Notes: generated from the sequence alone by a model not told the origin. DNA of 64,000 bases from Parvularculaceae bacterium (GCA_021776475.1 JAJFFV010000006.1:496001-560000); one strand, 5' to 3'; shown: positions 37,353-46,479, counted from the stretch's first letter. Made by a program: numbers and translations.

Positions 37353-39371
37353 ATGATTGCTGAATTTGGACACTATGCGCTGGTACTCGCGCTAATCGTT
37401 GCCTTCTTGCAGGTGATCATCCCCTTGCGCGCTGCCCATACAGGCGATGAGAGGGGCATGACATTTGCTAAATATGCGGCGTTTGCGCAGTTTGTCCTTA
37501 TTCTCATAGCTTTTTTTGCGCTGATGAATGCCTATGTGACTTCTGACTTCAGTGTGCAGAATGTCTACCAGAACAGCCACTCTGAGAAGCCGCTGATTTA
37601 CAAAATCTCCGGCGTATGGGGCAACCACGAAGGATCAATGCTGTTGTGGCTTTTGATGCTTTCTTTTTTGGGTGCGTTAGTAGGCATTTTTGGGGGCAAT
37701 CTTCCACCATCGTTGCAGGCGAGGGTGCTTGGCATTCAGGCGCTGGTCGGAACAGGATTCTTGGCGTTCTCATTGTTCACCTCAAATCCGTTCTTGAGAA
37801 TGGACCCGGTGCCAATAAATGGACAAGATCTGAACCCGCTATTGCAGGATCCCGGCCTCGCGTTCCACCCGCCATTTCTCTATTTGGGCTATGTCGGCAT
37901 GTCAGTTGCTTTTTCATTCAGCGTAGCAGCCCTTCTTGAGGGGCGGGTAGATCCTGCCTGGGCGCGCTGGGTCCGCCCATGGACATTGCTCGCGTGGTCA
38001 AGTCTCACACTTGGGATCGCGATGGGGGCCTGGTGGGCGTATTACGAATTGGGCTGGGGCGGTTATTGGTTCTGGGATCCAGTAGAAAACGCTTCATTGA
38101 TGCCTTGGCTGGCGGGCACCGCTTTGTTGCACAGCGCAATTGTTGTCGAGAAACGCAATACGTTAAAGCTTTGGACCATCTTTATGGCGATAACCGCATT
38201 CTCAACGTCTTTGCTTGGCACGTTCATTGTGCGCTCTGGTGTGCTGACCAGCGTTCATTCTTTCGCCAACGATCCGGATCGCGGGGTTCTATTGCTCGCT
38301 TTGTGTGTAATTCTGACAGGCGGCGCGTTCGTCCTCTACGCCATCCGTGGTCAGGCGATGAAAGCGGGCGGCACTTTTCAAACAGTTAGCCGCGAATCCG
38401 CCCTCATTATGAACAATCTTATTTTGTCGGTTATTTTGTTCATCGTTTTGCTCGGCACCTTTTGGCCAACAATATCGGAGCTGATTTTTGGGAACCGTCC
38501 GTCCGTTGGCCCGCCATATTATAATATCTTCGCAATACCTTTGATGACCGTGCTGGCTGTTTTTATGGCTTTTGGGATTTTGTTACCGTGGAAGCGGGGT
38601 GATCTCAAGACGGTTATGATCCGGCTCAAATGGGGTGCCGGGATCGCGGTTATTTTGACGATAGTGGCGTTCTATTTGTCAGGCTTCAAAAACATCCTCG
38701 CTGTTGTCGGGTGCCTGATAGGATTCTGGATTATCCTGAGCACATTGACCGACATATCCTTGCGCATGAAACTCTTTAACGGACCGATCCAAACAAGTTT
38801 GCGTCGCGCGTCTGGCTTTCCGCGGTCGTTTTGGGGCGGTTCACTCGCGCATTGCGGCGTTGGTGTTACTATTCTTGGAATGGTCGGGACTTCATTGTGG
38901 GTAACTGAGGAACAAACCATCATGACGCCAGGCGACACCATCGAAATCGCCGGATATCAGTTGCGCATGGAAAAGATCGAAAACCTAAATATTGCTAACT
39001 ACCAAAGCGAAATGGGCACTTTCAGTTTGATCAAAAATGGCACTGTGGTGAATATTCTGAAACCTGAGCGCCGTTGGTATCCGGTTGCACAGCAGCAAAC
39101 CGTAGAAGCGGCTATTCAGCCGCGTTGGGCGGCAGACGTCTACGTCGCACTCGGTGATCCCCGCGGCGAGAATAATGAAGCACGTATCGTGAGGGCTTAT
39201 CATCACCCGCTGGTCATGTATCTGTGGGGTGGCAGCGTGTTAATGGCGTTTGGCGGTATTGTCTCGATAACGGACCGGCGCTACAGGGTCGGCGCACCAA
39301 AACCAAAAGCCAGAAAGGCTGAGAAACCTGACGCGGTGGGTCCAATGCCCGACGCGGTGCCGGCGGAGTAG
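37353..39371 (+). CDS. ccmF: Cytochrome c heme lyase subunit CcmF
   Basis: CcmF takes heme from holo-CcmE and attaches it to CxxCH sites in the periplasm. The 672-residue multi-spanning product carries the WWD-type motif WGGYWFWDPVENASLMPWLAGT, the early VWGNHEGSMLLW, and FHPPFLYLGYVG, with a soluble periplasmic loop near residues 510–610. It is 33 bases after the FHA–decaheme gene and five before ccmH. In alphaproteobacteria ccmF usually follows ccmI and ccmE. Here ccmE is absent from the window, ccmI is inverted, and cytochrome structural genes lie upstream. Confidence 0.95.
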   Translation: MIAEFGHYALVLALIVAFLQVIIPLRAAHTGDERGMTFAKYAAFAQFVLILIAFFALMNAYVTSDFSVQNVYQNSHSEKPLIYKISGVWGNHEGSMLLWLLMLSFLGALVGIFGGNLPPSLQARVLGIQALVGTGFLAFSLFTSNPFLRMDPVPINGQDLNPLLQDPGLAFHPPFLYLGYVGMSVAFSFSVAALLEGRVDPAWARWVRPWTLLAWSSLTLGIAMGAWWAYYELGWGGYWFWDPVENASLMPWLAGTALLHSAIVVEKRNTLKLWTIFMAITAFSTSLLGTFIVRSGVLTSVHSFANDPDRGVLLLALCVILTGGAFVLYAIRGQAMKAGGTFQTVSRESALIMNNLILSVILFIVLLGTFWPTISELIFGNRPSVGPPYYNIFAIPLMTVLAVFMAFGILLPWKRGDLKTVMIRLKWGAGIAVILTIVAFYLSGFKNILAVVGCLIGFWIILSTLTDISLRMKLFNGPIQTSLRRASGFPRSFWGGSLAHCGVGVTILGMVGTSLWVTEEQTIMTPGDTIEIAGYQLRMEKIENLNIANYQSEMGTFSLIKNGTVVNILKPERRWYPVAQQQTVEAAIQPRWAADVYVALGDPRGENNEARIVRAYHHPLVMYLWGGSVLMAFGGIVSITDRRYRVGAPKPKARKAEKPDAVGPMPDAVPAE

Positions 39372-39376
39372 TTTCG

Positions 39377-39859
39377 ATGACCAATTTCCAGAAACTTACC
39401 GCTGCATTTTGCCTTGCATCAATAGTTAACTTGCAAGCCGGATACGCCGTAGATCCTGACGAAGTTCTTCAAGATCTTGCGCTTGAACAACGGGCGCGGG
39501 AAATCTCAAAAGGCTTGCGTTGTGTCGTGTGCAAAAATCAGTCGATTGATCAGTCAGACGCCTCACTCGCGAAGGACTTACGGTTGCTTGTCCGCGAACG
39601 TCTTATGGCCGGCGATTCGAATGAAGAAGTTACCAGCTACATTGTCGACAGATATGGCGAGTTTGTTCTGCTACGCCCACAGTTTTCATCGAAGAACCTA
39701 TTCTTGTGGGGGGCGCCATTGTTCATGCTTGGTGCCGGCGGGTTCCTTGCCGTCTATTTCCTCCGTCAGCAGAAAAAACCGGCAGCCGAGCCTCAGCCGC
39801 TAGACGCCGATGAACAGGTCGCACTGGCTGATCTGATAAAAAACCAAGACGAGAGTTAG
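39377..39859 (+). CDS. ccmH: Cytochrome c maturation thiol protein CcmH
   Basis: CcmH keeps apocytochrome cysteines reduced for heme attachment. The 160-residue product has a signal peptide, the redox motif LRCVVCKNQSIDQSDA, the three-helix domain ending YGEFVLLRPQF, and one C-terminal membrane anchor (about 108–127). ATG at 39377 has GGAG upstream. It is tail-to-tail with ccmI, separated by 24 bases. Confidence 0.94.
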   Translation: MTNFQKLTAAFCLASIVNLQAGYAVDPDEVLQDLALEQRAREISKGLRCVVCKNQSIDQSDASLAKDLRLLVRERLMAGDSNEEVTSYIVDRYGEFVLLRPQFSSKNLFLWGAPLFMLGAGGFLAVYFLRQQKKPAAEPQPLDADEQVALADLIKNQDES

Positions 39860-39883
39860 AGTTTCCTCGTCTGGATCTGGCTG

Positions 39884-41050
39884 TTACTCAAGGTCCAGCG
39901 CCGCTTTGGCTTTTGCATCATCTGGCGACAATCGCAGGATTTGTTCATAGGCATTCTGGGCCTCGTCTAGGCGTCCCAGAACGGTATATGACCGTGCGAG
40001 CCGTTGCCAGCCGGCGAGGTCGTCGGGATTTTTTTCAAGTCGTGCGGCGAGGCCGGCAACCATCCCCTCAATCATTTGACCCTGTTGATCACCTGTCATG
40101 TTTTGCGCGGCGCTGATGTCGGCCGTCGTTGGTCCCTCAAAACCGTCACTTGAAGGCGGTGTAACAGGTTGAGCTGGCGCGGGCGTCGTCGCCGCAAGTT
40201 CGCCTCCGTCCCGAACCGCCGTCATCTGCTGTTGGACAACCGGTAGCCATGGTGCATCAGGTGGTGAATTGTCAATTAGTCGTTGCCAGTCCGCCATGGC
40301 GCCAACGGTGTCACCATTTTGAGCTTTTGCCAACCCGAGATAGTATGTCGCCTGAGGGTCATTGGGATTTTCCTCGACGAAAGCGGTGAAGATCATGCGT
40401 GATTCAGGTCCTACAATGCCGGCATTCCCAACGACCAGCGTTTCGGCATACTCGGCCGCCAGTTGGCGGTCCCTGCCGCCGACTATTCGGTTGGCTTCGC
40501 GGTAGGCTTCAATCGCCTCGTTATATCGATTTAAGTTAACGAGAGATCGCGCCAGCAATGCCCAGCCTTCTGCATCATCAGGATTTTCTCGCAATCTCGC
40601 CGTTAGGGTCTCGACCATATCGCCCATACCGGAGTGCATCCCATCAGCACCGTCTGGCGCGATCGCCAGATCTTGCCGTTCACCAAACGCGGATGCAGGC
40701 TGATCCGGACTGCCCTGCAAAAAGTAAATGATGCCAGCGACAACCGGCATCAGCCCGAGGAGACCAAACCACAGCAATGGCGTCTTTTTCGCGCCACCGG
40801 ATGGACTCATATCTTCTGACTTAGCTTCGGCAAGCATGCGCCGCTCTATCTCGGTACGCGCGGCGGCCTCTTCTTCAGGTACGATCATGCCGCGTTTGAC
40901 ATCACGATCGAGTTCGGCGAGCTGGTCGCGGTAGATTGAGATATTGTATTCGCTTTTGACTGCTTTTTCATCAAGCCCTCGAAAATACGGGACGATGAGG
41001 ATCGTGACGATGACGAACGTCAGCAAGGCGCAAACAACAAACAATACCAT
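39884..41050 (-). CDS. ccmI: Cytochrome c maturation protein CcmI (CycH)
   Basis: CcmI holds apocytochromes and presents them to the CcmF/H heme lyase. The 388-residue product has two membrane segments (about 3–21 and 91–110) with a short coiled coil between them (YRDQLAELDRDVKRGMI, the family signature), then a periplasmic TPR domain (NPDDAEGWALLARSLVNL and two further repeats, with a last one NPDDLAGWQRLARSY). A Pro/Ala-rich linker precedes the last repeat. It is transcribed opposite to ccmF–ccmH, which is unusual, since cycHJKL is normally one operon. Confidence 0.93.
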   Translation of the reverse strand: MVLFVVCALLTFVIVTILIVPYFRGLDEKAVKSEYNISIYRDQLAELDRDVKRGMIVPEEEAAARTEIERRMLAEAKSEDMSPSGGAKKTPLLWFGLLGLMPVVAGIIYFLQGSPDQPASAFGERQDLAIAPDGADGMHSGMGDMVETLTARLRENPDDAEGWALLARSLVNLNRYNEAIEAYREANRIVGGRDRQLAAEYAETLVVGNAGIVGPESRMIFTAFVEENPNDPQATYYLGLAKAQNGDTVGAMADWQRLIDNSPPDAPWLPVVQQQMTAVRDGGELAATTPAPAQPVTPPSSDGFEGPTTADISAAQNMTGDQQGQMIEGMVAGLAARLEKNPDDLAGWQRLARSYTVLGRLDEAQNAYEQILRLSPDDAKAKAALDLE

Positions 41051-41251
41051 GATCAGTCTTAAGCCTCATTTTTTTCGGGAAGTACGGACACCTCGGTTAC
41101 GCATTCGTGAACCTGCGATCAAGGGGAAATCATAAATCAGGAATCTCTTAATGAACAGGTCATTCACACCGGGTGATGTTATTGATTTTAAAGATTATTC
41201 CATGCGCTGGTTGGTCTTGATCCTTTGCATTTGGAAACGTAGTGTTCCGTG

Positions 41252-41899
41252 ATGGATAGAAAAGTCGCGATTTGCACTCCGATACATCGATATACGCATG
41301 CGGACTTTACGGCATCGCTCCTGAAAACGTTCCGCGCGGTTAAAAACTCCAATAATCTCGCCTGGCTCAATATGGTCGGAAATGCCAATTTGGCGCAGGC
41401 CCGTAATGTCCTTGTGTCCGAGGCAATCAAGAAGGGGGTCGATGATATCGTTTTTATTGATTCCGATATCGGCTGGGAGCCGGATGCGTTTGCGGCTTTG
41501 TTTGAACACCCGCCTGAATGCCAGGTCATCGCCGGCGCACCACAGCGCCGGGACCAAGAAGGCGTAAAGTTTTGCGGTGTTCTTGATGACAGGAAGGCAA
41601 GCACGGGACGCCTCCTGTCCGGTATCACGGCGACGGCTTTCTTGCGTATTCAAACAAGTGTTTTTCAAAAACTGACTTACGCTGAAGCCTATCAACACGG
41701 TGGAGGTGAGACGCGCGCGTGGTTTGACTACGTCCGTTACTACAACGAAGAACACAATATGAGCGGCTTTATTAACGAGGATTATTACTTCAGCATGAAA
41801 TGCAAAGAGGAGGGAATCGAGAACTGGATCGATCCGCAAATCCAACTTAGGCACTATAACAACGTCGCACTCACGGCGTGCATGGTTGATCACATTTAG
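41252..41899 (+). CDS. Glycosyltransferase-like protein
   Basis: The 215-residue product starts at ATG 41252 (a GTG one codon upstream is also possible). It begins VAICTPIHRYTHADFTASL, a nucleotide-sugar-binding-like start, and has the metal-binding DxD in VFIDSDIGWEPDAFAAL, then INEDYYFSMKCKEEGI near the end, as in GT-A fold enzymes. There is no signal peptide or membrane segment, so it is probably cytoplasmic. No acceptor or pathway is suggested by neighbours, which are ccmI (divergent) and gdhA. The sugar and target are unknown. Confidence 0.75.
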   Translation: MDRKVAICTPIHRYTHADFTASLLKTFRAVKNSNNLAWLNMVGNANLAQARNVLVSEAIKKGVDDIVFIDSDIGWEPDAFAALFEHPPECQVIAGAPQRRDQEGVKFCGVLDDRKASTGRLLSGITATAFLRIQTSVFQKLTYAEAYQHGGGETRAWFDYVRYYNEEHNMSGFINEDYYFSMKCKEEGIENWIDPQIQLRHYNNVALTACMVDHI

Positions 41900-42334
41900 C
41901 CGCGAACTAACACCGGCGTGGTCCTGACACTCACACGCGAGAAGAAGCAAAGGCCGTCTTGTTTCGGCGTTGTCGGGATTGCGTTCCAAAAATATTGAAT
42001 GCGTCGATTTTCAATGAAGTGCGAAGGTAGCGGCTCTTTGATCAGGTTGGTTGGGGCCGACGCCTAACAGCTGTGACAAAACAAAAAGATCAAGTAATAT
42101 TAACTATTTATGGCAAATTTTTCGCGTTGGGCAGAGGTTATCTCCGGCGCTACCTGGCCTCACTTTATCGAAATCAGTGAACCACAAAAAGCCAATTCAC
42201 TGAGTAGCTTTGCGCAGGCAACGTCACTTTAACAGAAAGATGCACAACCTAACAAAATACCGCTTGCTAACTTTTTCAAAAAGGAGAAATCTGATCCAAG
42301 CCACAACAATAACTCACTAAGGGGAGAACACCAG
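41900..42334. other. Long leader region upstream of gdhA
   Basis: This 435-base stretch lacks a convincing gene. A 40-codon frame at 42110–42232 (ATG to TAA) has no ribosome site and no recognisable motif; I do not annotate it as coding. The stretch from 42075 to 42125 is AT-rich and may hold the gdhA promoter, but no clear –35/–10 pair stands out. No riboswitch fold was recognised. Confidence 0.5.
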
Positions 42335-43693
42335 ATGGCTAATTCTCAAGCAGTTAAGAAAGAAGTTGAAGAGTTTATGACCGGTTTGCACAATCGCAAC
42401 CCGTATGAGCCTGAGTTCCATCAGGCAGTTCAGGAACTAGTCGAAACGGTGATGCCGTATTATCTCGATCACCAACAATACCGTCGATGGCGGATTCTGG
42501 AAAGGATGACTGAGCCGGATCGTGTCATCATGTTCCGGGTCACCTGGTCCGACGATGACGGCGAGATCCGCGCCAACAAAGCATGGCGAGTGCAATTTAA
42601 CAATGCGATCGGTCCCTACAAAGGCGGCATGCGGTTTCATCCAAGTGTGACGTTGAGTGTTCTGAAATTCCTTGGTTTTGAACAGTGTTTTAAGAATGCT
42701 CTCACGGGCTTGCCCATGGGCGGCGCCAAAGGTGGTTCTAACTTCAATCCAAAAGGGCGTTCGGACGTTGAGATAATGCGCTTCTGCCACTCACTGATGA
42801 CGGAGCTGTTCCGGCATATCGGCGAAAGCAGGGACGTCCCTGCCGGCGACATCGGTGTTGGGGCCCGAGAGATCGGCTACATGTTCGGCCAGTACAAACG
42901 CCTTGAAAACAATTTCGTTGGCGTTTTGACGGGTAAAGGTCTCGAATTTGGTGGCAGCTTGATCCGCAAAGAAGCGACCGGCTATGGAACCGTTTATTTC
43001 GCGCAGAATATGTTGAACCATATTGGTGATAGCGTCGAAGGCAAGGACGTTGTCATCTCGGGTTCCGGCAATGTTGCGACCTATGCCGTTGAAAAAGTAC
43101 TGCATTATGGTGGCAAACCGTTGACACTCTCGGATTCAGGCGGGTCCATCTATGACCCCGATGGTATTGATGAAGAAAAGCTAGAATTCATAAAGGATAT
43201 AAAAGAGGTGCGTCGAGGCCGCATCAGTGAGTACACAGACAAGTACTCAACTGCAAAATATCTCGAAGGCAAACGACCCTGGGGTGTTAAATGCGATATT
43301 GCTCTTCCTTGCGCCACACAAAACGAGCTTGATCTTGATGCGGCGAAGGAGCTTGTGTCCAATGGTGTCAAGCTGGTCGCCGAGGGCGCGAATATGCCCT
43401 CGACACTCGATGCGGTGCATCACTTCCTTGGCAACAACGTCCTATTTGGCCCGGCCAAAGCTGCCAATGCCGGCGGGGTTGCGTGTTCAGGTCTTGAACA
43501 AAGTCAAAACTCGCTTCGTATTTCTTGGAGCGCGGAAGAAGTTGATCAAAGGCTGCAGGATATTATGAAGGGCATTCACTCGAAATGTGTCAAGTTCGGA
43601 GAGGGCGGCGAAAACGTAAATTACGTTCAGGGTGCCAACATAGCTGGATTTGAAAAAATTGCAGCCGCGATGACTTCTTACGGTGTAACCTGA
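42335..43693 (+). CDS. gdhA: NADP-type glutamate dehydrogenase
   Basis: This enzyme interconverts 2-oxoglutarate plus ammonia and glutamate. The 452-residue product matches the hexameric family I form. It has YKGGMRFHPSV, the catalytic lysine in PMGGAKGGSNFNPKG, VPAGDIGVGAREIGYM, the dinucleotide-binding VVISGSGNVATYAVEK, and the closing CSGLEQSQNS. GGGGAG lies nine bases before the ATG. The length is normal. The gene stands alone and is convergent with the carboxypeptidase gene, with a 17-base gap. Confidence 0.96.
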   Translation: MANSQAVKKEVEEFMTGLHNRNPYEPEFHQAVQELVETVMPYYLDHQQYRRWRILERMTEPDRVIMFRVTWSDDDGEIRANKAWRVQFNNAIGPYKGGMRFHPSVTLSVLKFLGFEQCFKNALTGLPMGGAKGGSNFNPKGRSDVEIMRFCHSLMTELFRHIGESRDVPAGDIGVGAREIGYMFGQYKRLENNFVGVLTGKGLEFGGSLIRKEATGYGTVYFAQNMLNHIGDSVEGKDVVISGSGNVATYAVEKVLHYGGKPLTLSDSGGSIYDPDGIDEEKLEFIKDIKEVRRGRISEYTDKYSTAKYLEGKRPWGVKCDIALPCATQNELDLDAAKELVSNGVKLVAEGANMPSTLDAVHHFLGNNVLFGPAKAANAGGVACSGLEQSQNSLRISWSAEEVDQRLQDIMKGIHSKCVKFGEGGENVNYVQGANIAGFEKIAAAMTSYGVT

Positions 43694-43710
43694 TTTAACC
43701 TTGCGCTCTA

Positions 43711-45153
43711 CTATCCGTCGGAAATTGATGGGTCGCGCATACTGAAACAGTCGCCGCCATTTCCAATAATGGCGGCGCATGCATCTTCGGACTGTTTTTC
43801 AGACATATAGTTAAACCGGACGCGGTACACGGATTTTCCGTCTGAAATAATTTCAGATATTTCTGGTGAAGAATCGGTGATCAGATCGGCAAACAGAGTT
43901 TGAATGTCCGTCTGCTCGGTCTCGGCCAGTTGTCTGGTGCTGTAAGCACCCGTTTGAATGCTCCAGGAAATGTCTGCTGAAGGCATGGTGTCGTCGATGT
44001 CACCTTCGGCATATTCTCGCGTGGCGTATGCTTCAGCCAGAGCAATAATGTTGAGCTTCTCGGCTTCAGTCATGTTTTCTGAGATCAGGAGTGTCATATC
44101 ATCGGGTTGAACCGAGTTGTCATCTGCTTCTTGACCAAAAACAGCCGCCTGCGAGGAGAGTTGCCCTGGAAGGGCCGCTGAGCCGGCAATGATTGGGGCA
44201 TCGGTAAGATTGGCAGAAGCGATTTGCAATTCTATCGGCGGCCATGAGCCGCCAACTTCAGCCAAAGTTGTTGGCTTTAGATTTGGGCGCGGTTTGATGC
44301 GGTGAACCGAGCTGATAAGAAAAGGTTTGCGCGCTATTGTGCTGTAAGCCTGATCAATAATCTTCTTCATGTGCGCGTCGCGGGTGCGGGTACTGCGCCC
44401 GCCGAGGACAATGCCGATGAGCCGATTATCGCCGCGCGCTACACTTGTCGCCAGATTGTATCCCGACATCCTTGTGTAACCTGTCTTCAGGCCATCCGCC
44501 CCATTGAACTTGCCAATCAGCTTGTTGTGCGATTTGTAGGTTTTGCTTTTCCAAACGAAGCTGCTCTTTTGGAAATAGGACCAATATTGCGGGAAATCCT
44601 GCATGATGCGCTGTGACAGAACTGCTAAGTCACGCGCGGTGGTATATTGTTTTCGGTTCGGCAGGCCTGAGGCATTTCGAAATTGCGTCGATCGCATACC
44701 CATCGCCCAGGCTCTGTTCGTCATTTTCTTAGCAAACCCTTTTTCTGACCCGCCAATTTTCTCCGCGACCACGACAGCCACATCATTGGCCGATTTGATC
44801 ACAAGTGCATCAATTGCCTGTTCAACAGTGATCTTCTCTCCAGTCTGGAGACCGAGATCAGAAGCGGGCATCGATGCGGCGTATCGGCTCACTTTCATTG
44901 ACGAGTCCAGAGATAGCCTTCCAGATTCAACCTCTTCAAAAAGAAGGTAGAGGGTCATCATTTTCGTGAGAGACGCGGGAAAGCGGCGCTGAGTCGAATA
45001 TTTGTCGAAAAGGATATCCCCGGTGTCTGCGTGAATCACCAAAGCGGCGTATTTGCTGTTGGCGGCAGCCGGCGCAAACCCGCTCGCGGCACATGTCAAC
45101 AGGAACGCTGCAATCCAGGTTGTGAATGAAATGTATGATAAACCTGACTTCAT
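43711..45153 (-). CDS. D-alanyl-D-alanine carboxypeptidase (PBP5/6 type) with SPOR domain
   Basis: This low-molecular-weight penicillin-binding protein trims the terminal D-Ala of peptidoglycan peptides. The start is ATG 45153; a TTG two codons upstream is in frame but weaker. The 480-residue product has a signal peptide (ending PAAANS) and the three active-site motifs PASLTKMM (SxxK), IKSANDV (SxN) and GADGLKTGYTR (KTG). The last 80 residues form a SPOR domain (WSIQTGAYSTRQLAETEQ), which binds denuded glycan strands at the septum. A linker of about 100 residues separates the two. SPOR-tailed DacF-like enzymes are typical of alphaproteobacteria. Confidence 0.93.
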   Translation of the reverse strand: MKSGLSYISFTTWIAAFLLTCAASGFAPAAANSKYAALVIHADTGDILFDKYSTQRRFPASLTKMMTLYLLFEEVESGRLSLDSSMKVSRYAASMPASDLGLQTGEKITVEQAIDALVIKSANDVAVVVAEKIGGSEKGFAKKMTNRAWAMGMRSTQFRNASGLPNRKQYTTARDLAVLSQRIMQDFPQYWSYFQKSSFVWKSKTYKSHNKLIGKFNGADGLKTGYTRMSGYNLATSVARGDNRLIGIVLGGRSTRTRDAHMKKIIDQAYSTIARKPFLISSVHRIKPRPNLKPTTLAEVGGSWPPIELQIASANLTDAPIIAGSAALPGQLSSQAAVFGQEADDNSVQPDDMTLLISENMTEAEKLNIIALAEAYATREYAEGDIDDTMPSADISWSIQTGAYSTRQLAETEQTDIQTLFADLITDSSPEISEIISDGKSVYRVRFNYMSEKQSEDACAAIIGNGGDCFSMRDPSISDG

Positions 45154-45322
45154 TCGCAAACCCCGAACACTTTACTCAATCCCCAACTACCGACTGATAG
45201 AATGTAACATGTTTTTGGCATCACAAGAAGATGCGTTAATCCGGTAAACAGCGAGTTAACAAATCGTTTACCTATCGCGCTTCAGCACTCAATTTTCAGG
45301 CCAATATGCCGGGTAAGATTTT

Positions 45323-45388
45323 TTGTTGCAGTGCAGCATTTTTTCTTGACATCGCAATAAATCCTATCCATATGCTGCATTGCAACAA
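45323..45388 (+). promoter_or_regulatory. Phasin promoter flanked by a 16-bp inverted repeat of TGC-type sites
   Basis: TTGTTGCAGTGCAGCA at 45323–45338 and TGCTGCATTGCAACAA at 45373–45388 are reverse complements at 15 of 16 positions. Between and partly overlapping the right arm is a promoter-like pair TTGACA (45346–45351) and CATATG (45369–45374), 17 bases apart. Each arm holds a YTGC-N3-GCAR core, like the TGC-rich sites reported for the polyhydroxyalkanoate repressor PhaR. The natural reading is a repressor that closes the phasin promoter when no granules are present. The repressor gene is not in the window. Confidence 0.65.
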
Positions 45389-45436
45389 CGAACAGTAAAC
45401 CCGCGTTCAAATATTTCACACCCAGGAGAACCCACA

Positions 45437-45892
45437 ATGAGTGCAACCAAGAAAAAAGCGACCGCAGCGCCATCCGTCGAACAATTCGAGGATTTTGCCG
45501 AGCAAACAAATGCAAAATTCAAAGACAATTTTGAAAAGGCGTCCAAGAGCTTCGCCGAAGTAGGTGAATTCTCCAAGGAGAACTTTGAAGCCGTCGTCGA
45601 ATCTGCATCAGTTTACGCAAAAGGCGTTGAAGAAATTGCCGCAGAGCAAGCTTCTTTCGCCAAAGAATCCGTTGAGAAAACTGTCGAACAGTTCAAAACG
45701 ATTTCCTCTGTGAAAACTCCGCAAGAATTTATGCAGGCGCAAACAGATTTCTTTCGCGGTGCGTTCGAATCTAATATCGCACAAATGCAGAAGATGGCTG
45801 ATGTTTGGACAACAACAGCAAAGACTGCCTCTGAACCGCTGAACAAGCGCTACACAGAGGTCGTTGAGAAAGCCCAAACTTATCGATTCTAA
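45437..45892 (+). CDS. Phasin family protein
   Basis: Phasins coat polyhydroxyalkanoate granules. The start at ATG 45437 follows AGGAGA; the upstream frame is leader. The 151-residue product is Ala, Lys, Glu and Phe rich and wholly helical, with the phasin-2 core (NFEAVVESASVYAKGVEEIA to TPQEFMQAQTDFFRGAFE). It has no signal peptide. A strong terminator follows, so it is monocistronic. The TGC-type operator ahead of it supports a storage-granule function and implies PHA synthesis elsewhere in the genome. Confidence 0.9.
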   Translation: MSATKKKATAAPSVEQFEDFAEQTNAKFKDNFEKASKSFAEVGEFSKENFEAVVESASVYAKGVEEIAAEQASFAKESVEKTVEQFKTISSVKTPQEFMQAQTDFFRGAFESNIAQMQKMADVWTTTAKTASEPLNKRYTEVVEKAQTYRF

Positions 45893-45929
45893 GAACTTCG
45901 CCCCCAACGAAGACCTAAGTAGTGTACAC

Positions 45930-45966
45930 AAGGCCCGGCAGCCCCTTTTGCCGGGCCTTTGTTATT
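45930..45966 (+). terminator. Rho-independent terminator of the phasin gene
   Basis: AAGGCCCGGCA (45930–45940) and TGCCGGGCCTT (45949–45959) form an 11-bp perfect stem with an 8-base loop, followed by a T-rich tract TTGTTATT. It lies 38 bases after the phasin stop. Confidence 0.88.
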
Positions 45967-45997
45967 AGTCATCCACAAACCGGAGTAGATCGTTCTC

Positions 45998-46399
45998 ATG
46001 ATTAATTTCAACACACTTAAACGCTCGCCTCGGCCCAACGATTATTTGGTCGCTGATGCGAGTTTCTGTCCGATGGCGAAAGCGGATCGTGAACCTCCGA
46101 CATACGATCACCCGCCGGAAACAGTTTGCAAGGCGTGGCGCAGGGTCATTTCTCAGCAACCTCGGACGAGTGAAACCGTTGCTGACAAGGCTTCCATGAC
46201 GTACGAATACATCCAGCGCTCAGGCGTTATGCGGTTTCCAGACACGATCACCGTCCGGTTTGCGGCGCAAGGCAACAGTAAAGGTACAAAAGTTGTCGTC
46301 TATTCAGCCTCAAAAATCGGTTACTCTGACTGGGGAGTCAACGCCCGACGCGTGCGTGCCTGGTTAACCATATTAGAGCAGGAACTCGGGCGTCAATAA
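45998..46399 (+). CDS. DUF1499 family protein
   Basis: The 133-residue product matches DUF1499 in order: SPRPNDYLVAD at the start, PPTYDHPPETVCKAW, TYEYIQRSGVMRFPDTITVRF and SKIGYSDWGVNARRVRAWL. There is no signal peptide or membrane segment. The function of the family is unknown; members occur widely in alphaproteobacteria and in plastids. It stands alone between the phasin terminator and clpS. Confidence 0.85.
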   Translation: MINFNTLKRSPRPNDYLVADASFCPMAKADREPPTYDHPPETVCKAWRRVISQQPRTSETVADKASMTYEYIQRSGVMRFPDTITVRFAAQGNSKGTKVVVYSASKIGYSDWGVNARRVRAWLTILEQELGRQ

Positions 46400-46479
46400 A
46401 CCTATCTGACACCTAATTCACCCAATGTGACATTTCAGAGGTTGCAGGCGCGCCCGAAAAACCCAAATAATGGGACCAG

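Noticed and set aside
42110-42232. 40-codon frame upstream of gdhA
   Set aside because: No ribosome site, no homologous-looking motif. Could be a leader peptide but evidence is lacking.
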